From positions 66,367,001 to 66,431,000 of the forward strand of contig JAIOJX010000028.1 in assembly GCA_022376925.1 (NCBI GenBank): a stretch of DNA of 64,000 nt. Reading direction: 5' to 3'. This document shows, piece by piece, positions 1-11,665 of the stretch; position 1 is the first letter of the stretch; each line of letters starts with the position of its first letter. The notes under the pieces were generated by a model, which worked only from the letters and a program-made list of their open reading frames with translations, ran no database searches and was not told the origin of the DNA. Made by a program: the position numbers and the translations under genes. Origin of the DNA: Tragulus kanchil (lineage: Eukaryota; Chordata; Mammalia; Artiodactyla; Tragulidae).

Positions 1-1864
1 TGTGAAAGACAGTTTGGTGGTATCTTCTAAAACTAAGTATATTCTTGCCATACTATCCGGCACTATCCTCCTTGATATTTACCTGAGTGAACTGAAAATA
101 AATATATCCACATACTGTACCTGAGCAGGAATTTAGGGTATATGGGAACTCTCCGCACTTTTTGCTCAATTTAGCTGTGGACCTAAAATTTCTCTAAAAA
201 ATTAAGTCTATTAATTTAAAAGTATTGTGTGAAATATATTTTTCATCAAGTTATCAAGGTCATGCACCCCTTACAATATGTCAAATATGTTCAAGGAGCT
301 TTTATTCCCCTCCCTCTCTCTATCTTTCATGGGGACAGATTTATTCAAGTGTTCTTTTTGCACAAAAACATTAACAAGTAGGAAAGTTCTACAGTTCTTT
401 TCACTGTTTGTTTGGATGTTTATAGATTTCCCTTTTCAGACTTTAACAATATCTCCAGTCACTATTCTGTATAGCACTGACCTCCATCCGTGAGGGCAAT
501 CTGATATTATTTAGGGCATGTCTACTTAAGAATCCTCTGCTTTCTTTTTGGCATATAAACAACCTGGATATGCCTAGAATTTTGAGGTTAGTTACTGTGG
601 CCTGATACTCTTTTTTTCCTTTAGCTTAGCAAACAGTAGTTATATTATAGCATAAAGCACAATGCAAAATTTTAAAAAGTAAGTGGCATTAAAGTAGCCT
701 TAAACAGATGCAACAAAAGTATTAGGGGAACTCTCTGGATAGAAATATATAGATACAGAACTGTAAAGCAGTAGGATACAAGAACTGGACAAAACTCAAG
801 GATAAGTGAACAAGCAACTTGTTAAAAAATGAGTCAAAGATCTGAAAAGAAACACCACTAAAGATACAAAGATGGCAAATAAAAATAAGAAGATTCATTC
901 TACATCATATGCCATTAGAGAAATACAAATAAAATAATGAAATACCACTACACATCTATGGGACTAGCCAAAATCCATAATATAGACAAGACAAAATGCT
1001 GGAGAGGATATGGAGTAACAAGACATTCACTTGATTGTTGCCAGAAATGGTTGCACAATGGTTAGGCCACTGTGAAAGACAGTTTGGTGGTATCTTCTAA
1101 AACTAAGTATATTCTTGCCATACTATCCGGCACTATCCTCCTTGATATTTACCTGAGTGAACTGAAAATAAATATATCCACATACTGTACCTGAGCAGGA
1201 ATTTAGGGTATATGGGAACTCTCCGCACTTTTTGCTCAATTTAGCTGTGGACCTAAAATTTCTCTAAAAAATTAAGTCTATTAATTTAAAAGTATTGTGT
1301 GAAATATATTTTTCATCAAGTTATCAAGGTCATGCACCCCTTACAATATGTCAAATATGTTCAAGGAGCTTTTATTCCCCTCCCTCTCTCTATCTTTCAT
1401 GGGGACAGATTTATTCAAGTGTTCTTTTTGCACAAAAACATTAACAAGTAGGAAAGTTCTACAGTTCTTTTCACTGTTTGTTTGGATGTTTATAGATTTC
1501 CCTTTTCAGACTTTAACAATATCTCCAGTCACTATTCTGTATAGCACTGACCTCCATCCGTGAGGGCAATCTGATATTATTTAGGGCATGTCTACTTAAG
1601 AATCCTCTGCTTTCTTTTTGGCATATAAACAACCTGGATATGCCTAGAATTTTGAGGTTAGTTACTGTGGCCTGATACTCTTTTTTTCCTTTAGCTTAGC
1701 AAACAGTAGTTATATTATAGCATAAAGCACAATGCAAAATTTTAAAAAGTAAGTGGCATTAAAGTAGCCTTAAACAGATGCAACAAAAGTATTAGGGGAA
1801 CTCTCTGGATAGAAATATATAGATACAGGACTGTAAAGCAGTAGGATACAAGAACTGGACAAAA
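1..1864 (+). repeat. Direct duplication 1 (unit about 1070 bp)
   Basis: Bases 1-794 recur at 1071-1864 with a constant offset of 1070 and one visible substitution near 809/1819 region or less. The stretch 795-1070 runs smoothly into the second copy, so the first copy probably begins about 275 bp left of the window and the junction lies near 795. After 1864 the second copy continues into new sequence whereas the first does not. Confidence 0.95.
820..1215 (+). mobile_element. L1 LINE 3' fragment (old, degraded)
   Basis: The text resembles the end of L1 ORF2 and the start of its 3' region: a 'gatggcaaataaa' stretch, a 'gaaataccactacaca' stretch, 'tgctggagaggatatgga', then 'tgtgaaagacagtttggtgg'. 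Many substitutions and indels point to an old subfamily. The part from 1071 on is duplicated at 1-145. No reading frame survives. Confidence 0.7.
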
Positions 1865-2620
1865 AAAATTTATCCTCATCAGACAGCATAAGAAAGACAT
1901 GAAATATAGCGAATCGAAAATAAAACAGAGAAATTACAGGATCAGACAAATCAATATTTAATGTAAAGAAAAACTTACATGAAAATTATTTAAAGACAAA
2001 GAATTGAGAATATTCTCACAAATAATTCACAGTATGCTATGTGCAGAGGGACAAGCTTGCAACAACAACAACAACAACCACAACAGAAAACAGAGTCAAC
2101 CAGCTTCACCAGATATCAAAACCCAAAGCCATCAGAATGTAAAAGTATAATTCTATTGCAAGAAATGAAAAAAAAATTAAGTAGCAAAATACATGCTTGT
2201 TTTCCATAAGTGACATATGTCCTTCTAAAACTAATAAATGAATTTTTCAATATGATGATCAATAAATTTCCAGAATCCCCCAAAGGACAACACATAGGCT
2301 AAGTCAGATACTGTTAAAACATAGTAGGTAACTGGGTATTTATTGTAAAATAAACCCCTATTAAATGATAGTTCTCCACTATATAATTTTTTAAAGAAGA
2401 GAAAAATATACCAATGAAATATAAATGTTGTAGGTGTATTTCAAACAAGTATTTCAAGTATGAACTATTAAATGACTCCCCCCCAAACTGAAAATTCATT
2501 CAAAATTAAGTACTACTTCACAAAGCTGGATAAAGTCTAAATAAGTTCCTAAATATATTGTTTTCAGAACACATGAACTATGTTGATAAATGTGGCATTT
2601 GTGGAGGCTTCCTAAATGAG
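1865..2620. other. Anonymous AT-rich sequence with a short (AAC)n run
   Basis: No gene or repeat is recognised with confidence. A short CAA/AAC simple repeat lies at about 2060-2085. Some phrases resemble degraded L1, but too weakly to call. Confidence 0.5.
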
Positions 2621-2748
2621 CTGTTGTTGTCACTGTTGTTTAGCCAGTAAGTCATGCCCAACTCTTTGTGAGCCCGTGGACTGTGGCGTGCCAGGCCTCC
2701 CTATCCTTCACTATTTTCTGACTTCACTCAAACTCATGTCCATTGCCC
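2621..2748 (-). mobile_element. BovB (RTE) LINE 3' end, minus strand
   Basis: This is the reverse complement of the conserved BovB 3' end: 'caactctttgtgagcccg', 'gccaggcctccctatcc' and 'tcactcaaactcatgtccat' all have sense-strand counterparts in the BovB copy ending at 50496. It abuts a plus-strand copy of the same segment, which together make a partial palindrome. Confidence 0.85.
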
Positions 2749-2968
2749 TCTTCTTGGCCACCTGATATGAACAGTCAACTCACTGAAAGAAAAGCTTGAT
2801 GCTGGGAAATAATGAGGGCAGGAGGAGAAGGGGGCAACAGAGGATGAGACAGTTAGATGGCATCACCGACTCAATGGACATGAGTTTGAGCGAAGTCTGG
2901 GAGATAGTAAGGGCAGAGAGCCCTCCTGTGCTGCTGTCCATGCGTCGGACATGACTTTGTGGCTGAAA
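2749..2968 (+). mobile_element. BovB (RTE) LINE 3' end, plus strand
   Basis: It aligns by eye with 50272-50470: 'ttggccacctgat', 'ggaggagaaggggg', 'cagaggatgagac', 'gatggcatcaccgactcaat', 'catgagtttgag'. It contains only the 3' part of the reverse transcriptase region and 3' tail. The segment 2872-2894 is the inverted complement of 2721-2745 in the neighbouring copy. Confidence 0.9.
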
Positions 2969-2984
2969 AAAACAGAAGTTTAGG

Positions 2985-3240
2985 AATATGGTAGCAGAAA
3001 AAGATGCAAACAGTAAATGAAAGAGGTCCAGTCTCACAAATCATCAAGAAAATGCAAAGTAACAAAAAACCATGATGTTTACCATCTAATGGGTAGGTAT
3101 AGAAAAAAATATTCTTCCATATAGAGAATAACTGGGCAAACTTTTACATATCCATACTATGTAATATAATGCTATTGTTGAAATAGATGATGCACATAAA
3201 TACTTATCTGGAAGGAAAGTAAATTGCTAAATACTAACTA
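2985..3240 (+). mobile_element. Possible L1 3' remnant
   Basis: A stretch reading 'catcaagaaaatgcaaagta', followed by 'accatgatgtttaccatcta', resembles the L1 ORF2 C-terminal coding region ('aaatgcaaatcaaaaccac' type). It is strongly degraded and the boundaries are uncertain. Confidence 0.35.
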
Positions 3241-3248
3241 ATAAATAG

Positions 3249-5529
3249 CAAAATAAATTGCTAAAATGTACCTACAGTATATAATCAAAGTTGTACAATC
3301 ACACTGTAGGTACTCTGTGTAGATACATGGGTGTCCATGTGTGGATAAACAACTAAAATTATGTTACATATTTTATGAGCACATATGCTAAATATTTATT
3401 ATCAAATGCCTAAAGTTATACATTGAACTTATAAATATGCCTATTTTTCATTAAGGGAGCAGAATTAAAGTTGATCATTAAATGAAATTTTAGTCTTATT
3501 AGTAATATTTAATACTTAATAATGAGGATATTTATGTGTTACTTGTATAATTAAAACTTAATTTGAAATATAAAAAGTATGAGTGAGGAAGAGGACCACA
3601 TTATTAGTTGGCCTGGGGCATGTGTATTTTTCATACTGTCTGTCTCTATATCATGGCATTCTTATGAGGACTATATAATAAAATATATAAGAAAACACTG
3701 TGAAATACAAAACAAAATAGAAATTCTAGATTTTATTCAAGGACTTCTTTCAAATTCATGCAAAATGGTTTTAACACTATTAAAGTCTAATGAGACCTTT
3801 GCCTATAAGGATGTTAATGACCATTATGCTATATGGAAAAATGCCTGGAGCTAAGAGAAACATTAATTTCCTCTTAATCTCTTTTTTTCAGAACAGTGTG
3901 AATGGGAATCTTTGGACAGACAGAACAGGCCTATGAAGAAACAGTATTTCAGGACATTCAATGGAAATAAAAGCACAGGTGTGTGGAGGAAAACAAGTAA
4001 TAGTGATATAAATTGGGCTTCCATTAGTAGAAGGAAAATATGCTGTAAATAAGCATTTTTTTCCCAAAAGGGGAATCAAAAATTTATAAAGGAAAGTAAA
4101 AGCTCTATTGCTGAATTCATGAAAGAACTGGCTGTAAGTGTATTGTCAGTCGTGAGGCAAAGTGAAATACTTTAAAGCTAAAAAGGGTCATACACAAAAT
4201 CTGATCAAACAACCTATTCTGAGAGATTATCTAAAAATAAACATGCTATGAATGATCTTACAGGTGCCACAGCGGAAGAGTGGGGGAAAGAAATAGGAAG
4301 ACCTTGTTGATATCACACTTTTGACATCTTAAAAAACATATTTATGAATATTCTTTAATTTTTAGATATTTTATCATAAGCATTAGCCAAAATAAATTGC
4401 TAAAATGTACCTACAGTATATAATCAAAGTTGTACAATCACACTGTAGGTACTCTGTGTAGATACATGGGTGTCCATGTGTGGATAAACAACTAAAATTA
4501 TGTTACATATTTTATGAGCACATATGCTAAATATTTATTATCAAATGCCTAAAGTTATACATTGAACTTATAAATATGCCTATTTTTCATTAAGGGAGCA
4601 GAATTAAAGTTGATCATTAAATGAAATTTTAGTCTTATTAGTAATATTTAATACTTAATAATGAGGATATTTATGTGTTACTTGTATAATTAAAACTTAA
4701 TTTGAAATATAAAAAGTATGAGTGAGGAAGAGGACCACATTATTAGTTGGCCTGGGGCATGTGTATTTTTCATACTGTCTGTCTCTATATCATGGCATTC
4801 TTATGAGGACTATATAATAAAATATATAAGAAAACACTGTGAAATACAAAACAAAATAGAAATTCTAGATTTTATTCAAGGACTTCTTTCAAATTCATGC
4901 AAAATGGTTTTAACACTATTAAAGTCTAATGAGACCTTTGCCTATAAGGATGTTAATGACCATTATGCTATATGGAAAAATGCCTGGAGCTAAGAGAAAC
5001 ATTAATTTCCTCTTAATCTCTTTTTTTCAGAACAGTGTGAATGGGAATCTTTGGACAGACAGAACAGGCCTATGAAGAAACAGTATTTCAGGACATTCAA
5101 TGGAAATAAAAGCACAGGTGTGTGGAGGAAAACAAGTAATAGTGATATAAATTGGGCTTCCATTAGTAGAAGGAAAATATGCTGTAAATAAGCATTTTTT
5201 CCAAAGGAGAATCAAAAAATTTATAAAGGAAAGTAAAAGCTCTATTGCTGAATTCATGAAAGAACTGGCTGTAAGTGTATTGTCAGTCGTGAGGCAAAGT
5301 GAAATACTTTAAAGCTAAAAAGGGTCATACACAAAATCTGATCAAACAACCTATTCTGAGAGATTATCTAAAAATAAACATGCTATGAATGATCTTACAG
5401 GTGCCACAGCGGAAGAGTGGGGGAAAGAAATAGGAAGACCTTGTTGATATCACACTTTTGACATCTTAAAAAAAACCATATTTATGAATATTCTTTAATT
5501 TTTTAGATATTTTATCATAAGCATTAGCC
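3249..5529 (+). repeat. Direct duplication 2 (unit 1139 bp)
   Basis: 3249-4387 is repeated head to tail at 4388-5529. The offset is 1139 over most of the length. The visible differences are mainly homopolymer length changes (for example the T/C/A runs near 4060 and 5200 and the A run near 4331 and 5468). The last part (about 4201-4387) occurs a third time near 6512-6703. The sequence matches no gene or transposon I recognise; the 91-codon ORF in each copy has no recognisable features. Confidence 0.97.
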
Positions 5530-5596
5530 TGATAAAATAGTGACTAACTTTCAGAGAGATAAATTCTGATGTTTTCTCCTCTCCCTCATTACTATT

Positions 5597-5755
5597 ATTT
5601 AATGTTTATTATGTGCCAAATGCAATGCAAATGCTTTACTGTAAGTAACTCCTATTAGGTACAATAACTATTCCAACTTTCCCAATTTATTTTAGAGTAG
5701 CTCAGGCTGATGGAAGTTTATACAGCTAGGAACTAAGGACATTTGGATTTTTTTC
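5597..5755 (-). mobile_element. MIR SINE, minus strand
   Basis: The reverse-complement MIR signature is readable: 'tgtttattatgtgccaaatg', 'atgctttactgtaagtaact', 'cagctaggaactaagga'. It is strongly diverged, as expected of this ancient family. A second copy lies at about 6771-6929 because of the tandem duplication. Confidence 0.7.
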
Positions 5756-5807
5756 ACTGGCCATATGACTGGAAAATGCATACTTTTTACCGTAATTCTA
5801 TATAATG

Positions 5808-5843
5808 TTTCTTTCTCTCTCCATCATTTCTCTCTCTCTTTAT

Positions 5844-5876
<33 letters not shown>

Positions 5877-5925
5877 CATATATATATGTATAATACACAT
5901 AATATTTATATATATTATGTATACT
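5808..5925. repeat. (TC)n / (TA)n microsatellite
   Basis: A TC-rich stretch leads into an almost pure TA run at about 5840-5862, followed by imperfect TA/CA repeats. The duplicated version at about 6982-7100 has one more TA unit, which is typical of slippage or sequencing error. Confidence 0.9.
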
Positions 5926-6064
5926 CCAAATTATAAATATTCAAAATCTAATAATCTATATAACACTATCTATTAGTTCACATATATTATATATATCTTT
6001 CCTAAGAAAGCGTCCATATACAGTATTCCCATCAGTAAAATGGGTTTGTCCTACAGGTCTTGTA

Positions 6065-6225
6065 CTTTAAAGTGTGATCTTGGGCTCAATACTTAATTTC
6101 CTGAATCTCATTTTCCTCATCTATAAAAAGTAAGGATAATATCCCATTGAACAACTCTATGATGGGAGTTAATAAGAAGAAACCAATTTTAAAACTATAA
6201 ATCTCTATAAATATTTCTGTTATCA
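6065..6225 (+). mobile_element. MIR SINE, plus strand
   Basis: MIR core phrases are visible: 'gtgatcttgggctcaatact', 'cattttcctcatctataaaa' and 'aaggataatatccc'. The copy at about 7237-7397 is the duplicate. It points the opposite way to the MIR at 5597-5755. Confidence 0.75.
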
Positions 6226-6770
6226 TTTCCACTGACAGGCACATTCATATCTTGACAAGCTTTTGGATGTTCATATCTTTTTTTGTAGTTAACTTCATCA
6301 CATGTCAATTATAGTTAAACAAAAACAATCAACTTGTATTCAATTGTGCAGTATAGCCCAGCTAATTTCATTATCTAACTTGGTACATTATGTTGAATTA
6401 TATACCGTTAAGTGTCAAGGAAAGATCCTTAAATAAGCCATCAGCAGTAATAGGATTTTAACCTCAATTGGCTTGCCAAAGACATTTTAATTGATTGCAC
6501 TGTTAAATTTGCTGATCAAACAACCTATTCTGAGAGATTATCTAAAAATAAACATGCTATGAATGATCTTACAGGTGCCACAGCGGAAGAGTGGGGGAAA
6601 GAAATAGGAAGACCTTGTTGATATCACACTTTTGACATCTTAAAAACATATTTATGAATATTCTTTAATTTTTTAGATATTTTATCATAAGCATTAGCCT
6701 GATAAAATAGTGACTAACTTTCAGAGAGATAAATTCTGATGTTTTCTCCTCTCCCTCATTACTATTATTT

Positions 6771-7015
6771 AATGTTTATTATGTGCCAAATGCAATGCAA
6801 ATGCTTTACTGTAAGTAACTCCTATTAGGTACAATAACTATTCCAACTTTCCCAATTTATTTTAGAGTAGCTCAGGCTGATGGAAGTTTATACAGCTAGG
6901 AACTAAGGACATTTGGATTTTTTTCACTGGCCATATGACTGGAAAATGCATACTTTTTACCGTAATTCTATATAATGTTTCTTTCTCTCTCCATCATTTC
7001 TCTCTCTCTTTATAT

Positions 7016-7048
<33 letters not shown>

Positions 7049-7397
7049 CATATATATATGTATAATACACATAATATTTATATATATTATGTATACTCCA
7101 AATTATAAATATTCAAAATCTAATAATCTATATAACACTATCTATTAGTTCACATATATTATATATATCTTTCCTAAGAAAGCGTCCATATACAGTATTC
7201 CCATCAGTAAAATGGGTTTGTCCTACAGGTCTTGTACTTTAAAGTGTGATCTTGGGCTCAATACTTAATTTCCTGAATCTCATTTTCCTCATCTATAAAA
7301 AGTAAGGATAATATCCCATTGAACAACTCTATGATGGGAGTTAATAAGAAGAAACCAATTTTAAAACTATAAATCTCTATAAATATTTCTGTTATCA
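6771..7397. mobile_element. Second copies of the two MIRs and the TA microsatellite
   Basis: These are the duplicates, at an offset of 1172-1174, of the minus-strand MIR (5597-5755), the TC/TA microsatellite (5808-5925) and the plus-strand MIR (6065-6225). They are not independent insertions. Confidence 0.85.
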
Positions 7398-7608
7398 TTT
7401 CCACTGACAGGCACATTCATATCTTGACAAGCTTTTGGATGTTCATATCTTTTTTTGTAGTTAACTTCATCACATGTCAATTATAGTTAAACAAAAACAA
7501 TCAACTTGTATTCAATTGTGCAGTATAGCCCAGCTAATTTCATTATCTAACTTGGTACATTATGTTGAATTATATACCGTTAAGTGTCAAGGAAAGATCC
7601 TTAAATAA

Positions 7609-9862
7609 GCCATCAGCAGTAATAGGATTTTAACCTCAATTGGCTTGCCAAAGACATTTTAATTGATTGCACTGTTAAATTTGCTGAAACCACTAACAGA
7701 GGCCATAAGAAAATTAAGGTGCCAGTTGTTTTTTTTTTTTTTTTAAAATAGCAGGATGAAGGGAGAGAACAAATAGTTTTAAAACAAAGACAGATATGTT
7801 GAAATTCATTCAGGCATAAATAATGTCTGCACAATATATTCAGTCTCTGTTTGGCCAAAATTTCTGTAACAGAAAAGCATGAAGTAAGATTTTTTTGTCC
7901 TTTAAATAGCACCACATACTGAGAAATTGGTTCTTATCAACATGGACTCTGATGTATTGCAGTCACAAGACCCAACTTTTACACCATCAGTCAACTGAAA
8001 TTATGTTCCACATAATTATGGTATAATTAAAGTGTGGTGTTTATTTGTGAAACAGTAGAGTCTTAGCACACACCCATTTAGTTTACACAAATATAACTAC
8101 ATTCTCATTGAAAATGAGAAAGAGAGAAAGAGGAAAAAGCAAGCAAGAAAGCCTGGAATGAGAGAAACTTCTCTGTGTTTAATTTCCTAGCCTTTGGCTT
8201 TTCAAATTATTTTTCCAGAACTAAAATGCTAAAACAAGCAAGCAAAAATTAACTATTTTGATTTTTCAATACAAATTTTGATTACATGAAATTTTATAAC
8301 CTAAAAGCTTTTTAATATGTTATTTCATTCTATTTAGAAATGAATAATTAACTTGTAGTGTTTTTGAAAAAAACTCTCTCCTCTTGTTTTTATTCGAAAC
8401 CAATTTACCTTACAGAGAAATCATGGAAAGTATTTATTTCTTATAAAATCAATCTCAGGATTTCAGAAAATTTATCTGCGATCACATGGCAGCTATTTCC
8501 ATATATTATTCTCTAGGTCTGTGCTCTTTCTATGACTATATTTCTTGTACACTACACTTACACATGCAAATATATACGTGTGTACAGAAGTCACATAACT
8601 TTGATTATATCATAAATATACACACAAAAAGTTGAAAAGAATCATAAGTAGAATTTTTAAAAGGGAAATGAACTTTTCCAAGGGTTTTATTTTTGAACAT
8701 TTTTAGTAACTGCTCTTATTAAGAAAAAAATTTCAATTGGCAGTATAGTTTCATTATCTAACTTGGTAAAGAAAACAGAAATAATGCCATCAGCAGTAAT
8801 AGGATTTTAACCTCAATTGGCTTGCCAAAGACATTTTAATTGATTGCACTGTTAAATTTGCTGAAACCACTAACAGAGGCCATAAGAAAATTAAGGTGCC
8901 AGTTGTTTTTTTTTTTTTTTTAAAATAGCAGGATGAAGGGAGAGAACAAATAGTTTTAAAACAAAGACAGATATGTTGAAATTCATTCAGGCATAAATAA
9001 TGTCTGCACAATATATTCAGTCTCTGTTTGGCCAAAATTTCTGTAACAGAAAAGCATGAAGTAAGATTTTTTTGTCCTTTAAATAGCACCACATACTGAG
9101 AAATTGGTTCTTATCAACATGGACTCTGATGTATTGCAGTCACAAGACCCAACTTTTACACCATCAGTCAACTGAAATTATGTTCCACATAATTATGGTA
9201 TAATTAAAGTGTGGTGTTTATTTGTGAAACAGTAGAGTCTTAGCACACACCCATTTAGTTTACACAAATATAACTACATTCTCATTGAAAATGAGAAAGA
9301 GAGAAAGAGGAAAAAGCAAGCAAGAAAGCCTGGAATGAGAGAAACTTCTCTGTGTTTAATTTCCTAGCCTTTGGCTTTTCAAATTATTTTTCCAGAACTA
9401 AAATGCTAAAACAAGCAAGCAAAAATTAACTATTTTGATTTTTCAATACAAATTTTGATTACATGAAATTTTATAACCTAAAAGCTTTTTAATATGTTAT
9501 TTCATTCTATTTAGAAATGAATAATTAACTTGTAGTGTTTTTGAAAAAAACTCTCTCCTCTTGTTTTTATTCGAAACCAATTTACCTTACAGAGAAATCA
9601 TGGAAAGTATTTATTTCTTATAAAATCAATCTCAGGATTTCAGAAAATTTATCTGCGATCACATGGCAGCTATTTCCATATATTATTCTCTAGGTCTGTG
9701 CTCTTTCTATGACTATATTTCTTGTACACTACACTTACACATGCAAATATATACGTGTGTACAGAAGTCACATAACTTTGATTATATCATAAATATACAC
9801 ACAAAAAGTTGAAAAGAATCATAAGTAGAATTTTTAAAAGGGAAATGAACTTTTCCAAGGGT
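7609..9862 (+). repeat. Direct duplication 4 (offset 1177 bp, with a 100-bp divergent junction)
   Basis: 7609-8685 recurs at 8786-9862. Unlike most other pairs, the copies are separated by about 100 bp (8686-8785) that imperfectly resembles both the sequence that should follow copy 1 (9862 onward) and the sequence that should precede copy 2 (7518-7608). The unit has a T16-type homopolymer and otherwise anonymous AT-rich sequence. The 100-codon minus-strand ORF in each copy has no recognisable feature. Confidence 0.95.
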
Positions 9863-11602
9863 ATTTCATAACTCTTTTTTAAGAAACTGAAATTACTATT
9901 TTCACTTATTTTGTCAACTGCCATGCTTCACTGTAGATGGCTCAAATTACATTCAGTTTTTAATTTATTAAAGGACTAGTGCTAAATGCAACAATCTATG
10001 TTTTATATCTTCTGAATATTTTGGACAGTTTTTTCCCCTAACCTTTTATAGGCTAATTAATGGACTTTTCCTTAACAGGTAAAAGCACTGTATAAATGTA
10101 ATGTAATAGCCCATGGATGGCATTTAGACACTTTGTTGGCCTCATCTTCCCTTCCAGATTTAGTCTCTGGCATCTGAAGGCAATGTCAGAGAAACCAAAT
10201 CTATTGTCTATATAAAATACAGGTACGCCTAATAGCAAGTCTCGCATTTTGACAGGTTTTTAATTAACCAGATGTTCACATACACTAAACACACAATCAG
10301 ACCAAGGAATGCATTATATATCCAGATCCTGATTAGTGTTCACATTTAGACTTCAGACAAGACCACTTACTAGCTTATTGACTGAGAGAAACCAACTTGA
10401 TAAAAATATACCAGTAATAAGAAACATACGTGCTTCAAAAGAAAATGTATTTCAGAAGAAAAAGCATTTTGAGAAAACTTAATTAAGCTATTATTGGATA
10501 CAGACAATATTATGGATCAAAATACAATTTTCTAAAAAGTAACTATAAACTGAATTCTGAGAAGAATAACTAATTTTTTTTTCTCAGAGACTATAGTATC
10601 TAATTTTAAATTGACCTTTCTATGCTATGCCTTCTTGTGATTTAACTGTATTTTAGCATCTTACCAGTAAGTGATAATAAAAATGAGTCATATCATAAAT
10701 ATACACAAAAGTTGAAAAGAATCATAAGTAGAATTTTTAAAAGGGAAATGAACTTTTCCAAGGGTATTTCATAACTCTTTTTTAAGAAACTGAAATTACT
10801 ATTTTCACTTATTTTGTCAACTGCCATGCTTCACTGTAGATGGCTCAAATTACATTCAGTTTTTAATTTATTAAAGGACTAGTGCTAAATGCAACAATCT
10901 ATGTTTTATATCTTCTGAATATTTTGGACAGTTTTTTCCCCTAACCTTTTATAGGCTAATTAATGGACTTTTCCTTAACAGGTAAAAGCACTGTATAAAT
11001 GTAATGTAATAGCCCATGGATGGCATTTAGACACTTTGTTGGCCTCATCTTCCCTTCCAGATTTAGTCTCTGGCATCTGAAGGCAATGTCAGAGAAACCA
11101 AATCTATTGTCTATATAAAATACAGGTACGCCTAATAGCAAGTCTCGCATTTTGACAGGTTTTTAATTAACCAGATGTTCACATACACTAAACACACAAT
11201 CAGACCAAGGAATGCATTATATATCCAGATCCTGATTAGTGTTCACATTTAGACTTCAGACAAGACCACTTACTAGCTTATTGACTGAGAGAAACCAACT
11301 TGATAAAAATATACCAGTAATAAGAAACATACGTGCTTCAAAAGAAAATGTATTTCAGAAGAAAAAGCATTTTGAGAAAACTTAATTAAGCTATTATTGG
11401 ATACAGACAATATTATGGATCAAAATACAATTTTCTAAAAAGTAACTATAAACTGAATTCTGAGAAGAATAACTAATTTTTTTTTCTCAGAGACTATAGT
11501 ATCTAATTTTAAATTGACCTTTCTATGCTATGCCTTCTTGTGATTTAACTGTATTTTAGCATCTTACCAGTAAGTGATAATAAAAATGAGTCATATCATA
11601 AA
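9784..11602 (+). repeat. Direct duplication 5 (unit 903-906 bp)
   Basis: 9784-10689 is repeated head to tail at 10690-11602. Differences include a 3-base change in the CA run near 9797/10702. The first about 80 bp occur a third time at 8607-8685. The right end stops within the target-site duplication of the U2 fragment. No gene or transposon is recognised in the unit. Confidence 0.96.
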
Positions 11603-11615
11603 ACTTTTATATCTA
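11599..11615. repeat. 17-bp target-site duplication, left copy
   Basis: The 17 bases 'taaaacttttatatcta' are repeated exactly at 11649-11665, flanking a 33-bp U2 snRNA-derived insert. Confidence 0.9.
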
Positions 11616-11648
11616 TAGTTGATCTTAGCCAAAAAGTTGAGAAGCAGT
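11616..11648 (-). pseudogene. Truncated (tailless) U2 snRNA retropseudogene
   Basis: The reverse complement matches the 5' end of U2 spliceosomal RNA: it contains 'gcttctc', then 'tttttggctaagatcaa'. U2 starts with a near-identical block, with GGCC where this copy has 'aact'. Only about 33 nt from the RNA 5' end are present and there is no A tail. A perfect 17-bp direct repeat flanks the insert, so it is a retroposed copy and not chance similarity. This fits the known class of 3'-truncated, tailless snRNA retropseudogenes. It cannot be a functional U2 gene: the branch-site pairing region onward and the snRNA promoter elements are absent. Confidence 0.87.
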
Positions 11649-11665
11649 TAAAACTTTTATATCTA
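11649..11665. repeat. 17-bp target-site duplication, right copy
   Basis: Exact repeat of 11599-11615, on the far side of the U2 fragment. Confidence 0.9.

Larger units (their letters stand above)
5338..7686 (+). repeat. Direct duplication 3 (unit about 1173 bp)
   Basis: 5338-6514 is repeated at 6512-7686, with the three-base overlap 'ctg' at the junction. Differences are limited to A-run length near 5468/6643 and two extra bases in the TA microsatellite. The unit holds two MIR fragments and a TC/TA microsatellite. Bases 7609-7686 also take part in the next duplication. Confidence 0.97.

Noticed and set aside
3579..3854. 91-codon ORF starting MSEEED, present twice
   Set aside because: Both copies arise from the block duplication, so conservation between them means nothing. 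No domain or flanking gene signals are visible, and in AT-rich noncoding sequence such a length occurs by chance.
7613..7915. 100-codon minus-strand ORF, present twice
   Set aside because: It contains a poly-Lys stretch from a T run on the plus strand and no recognisable motif. Its repetition is due to duplication 4.
11616..11648. A functional U2 snRNA gene
   Set aside because: Only about 33 nt of the 5' end are present, with substitutions and without the rest of the RNA or snRNA promoter elements.
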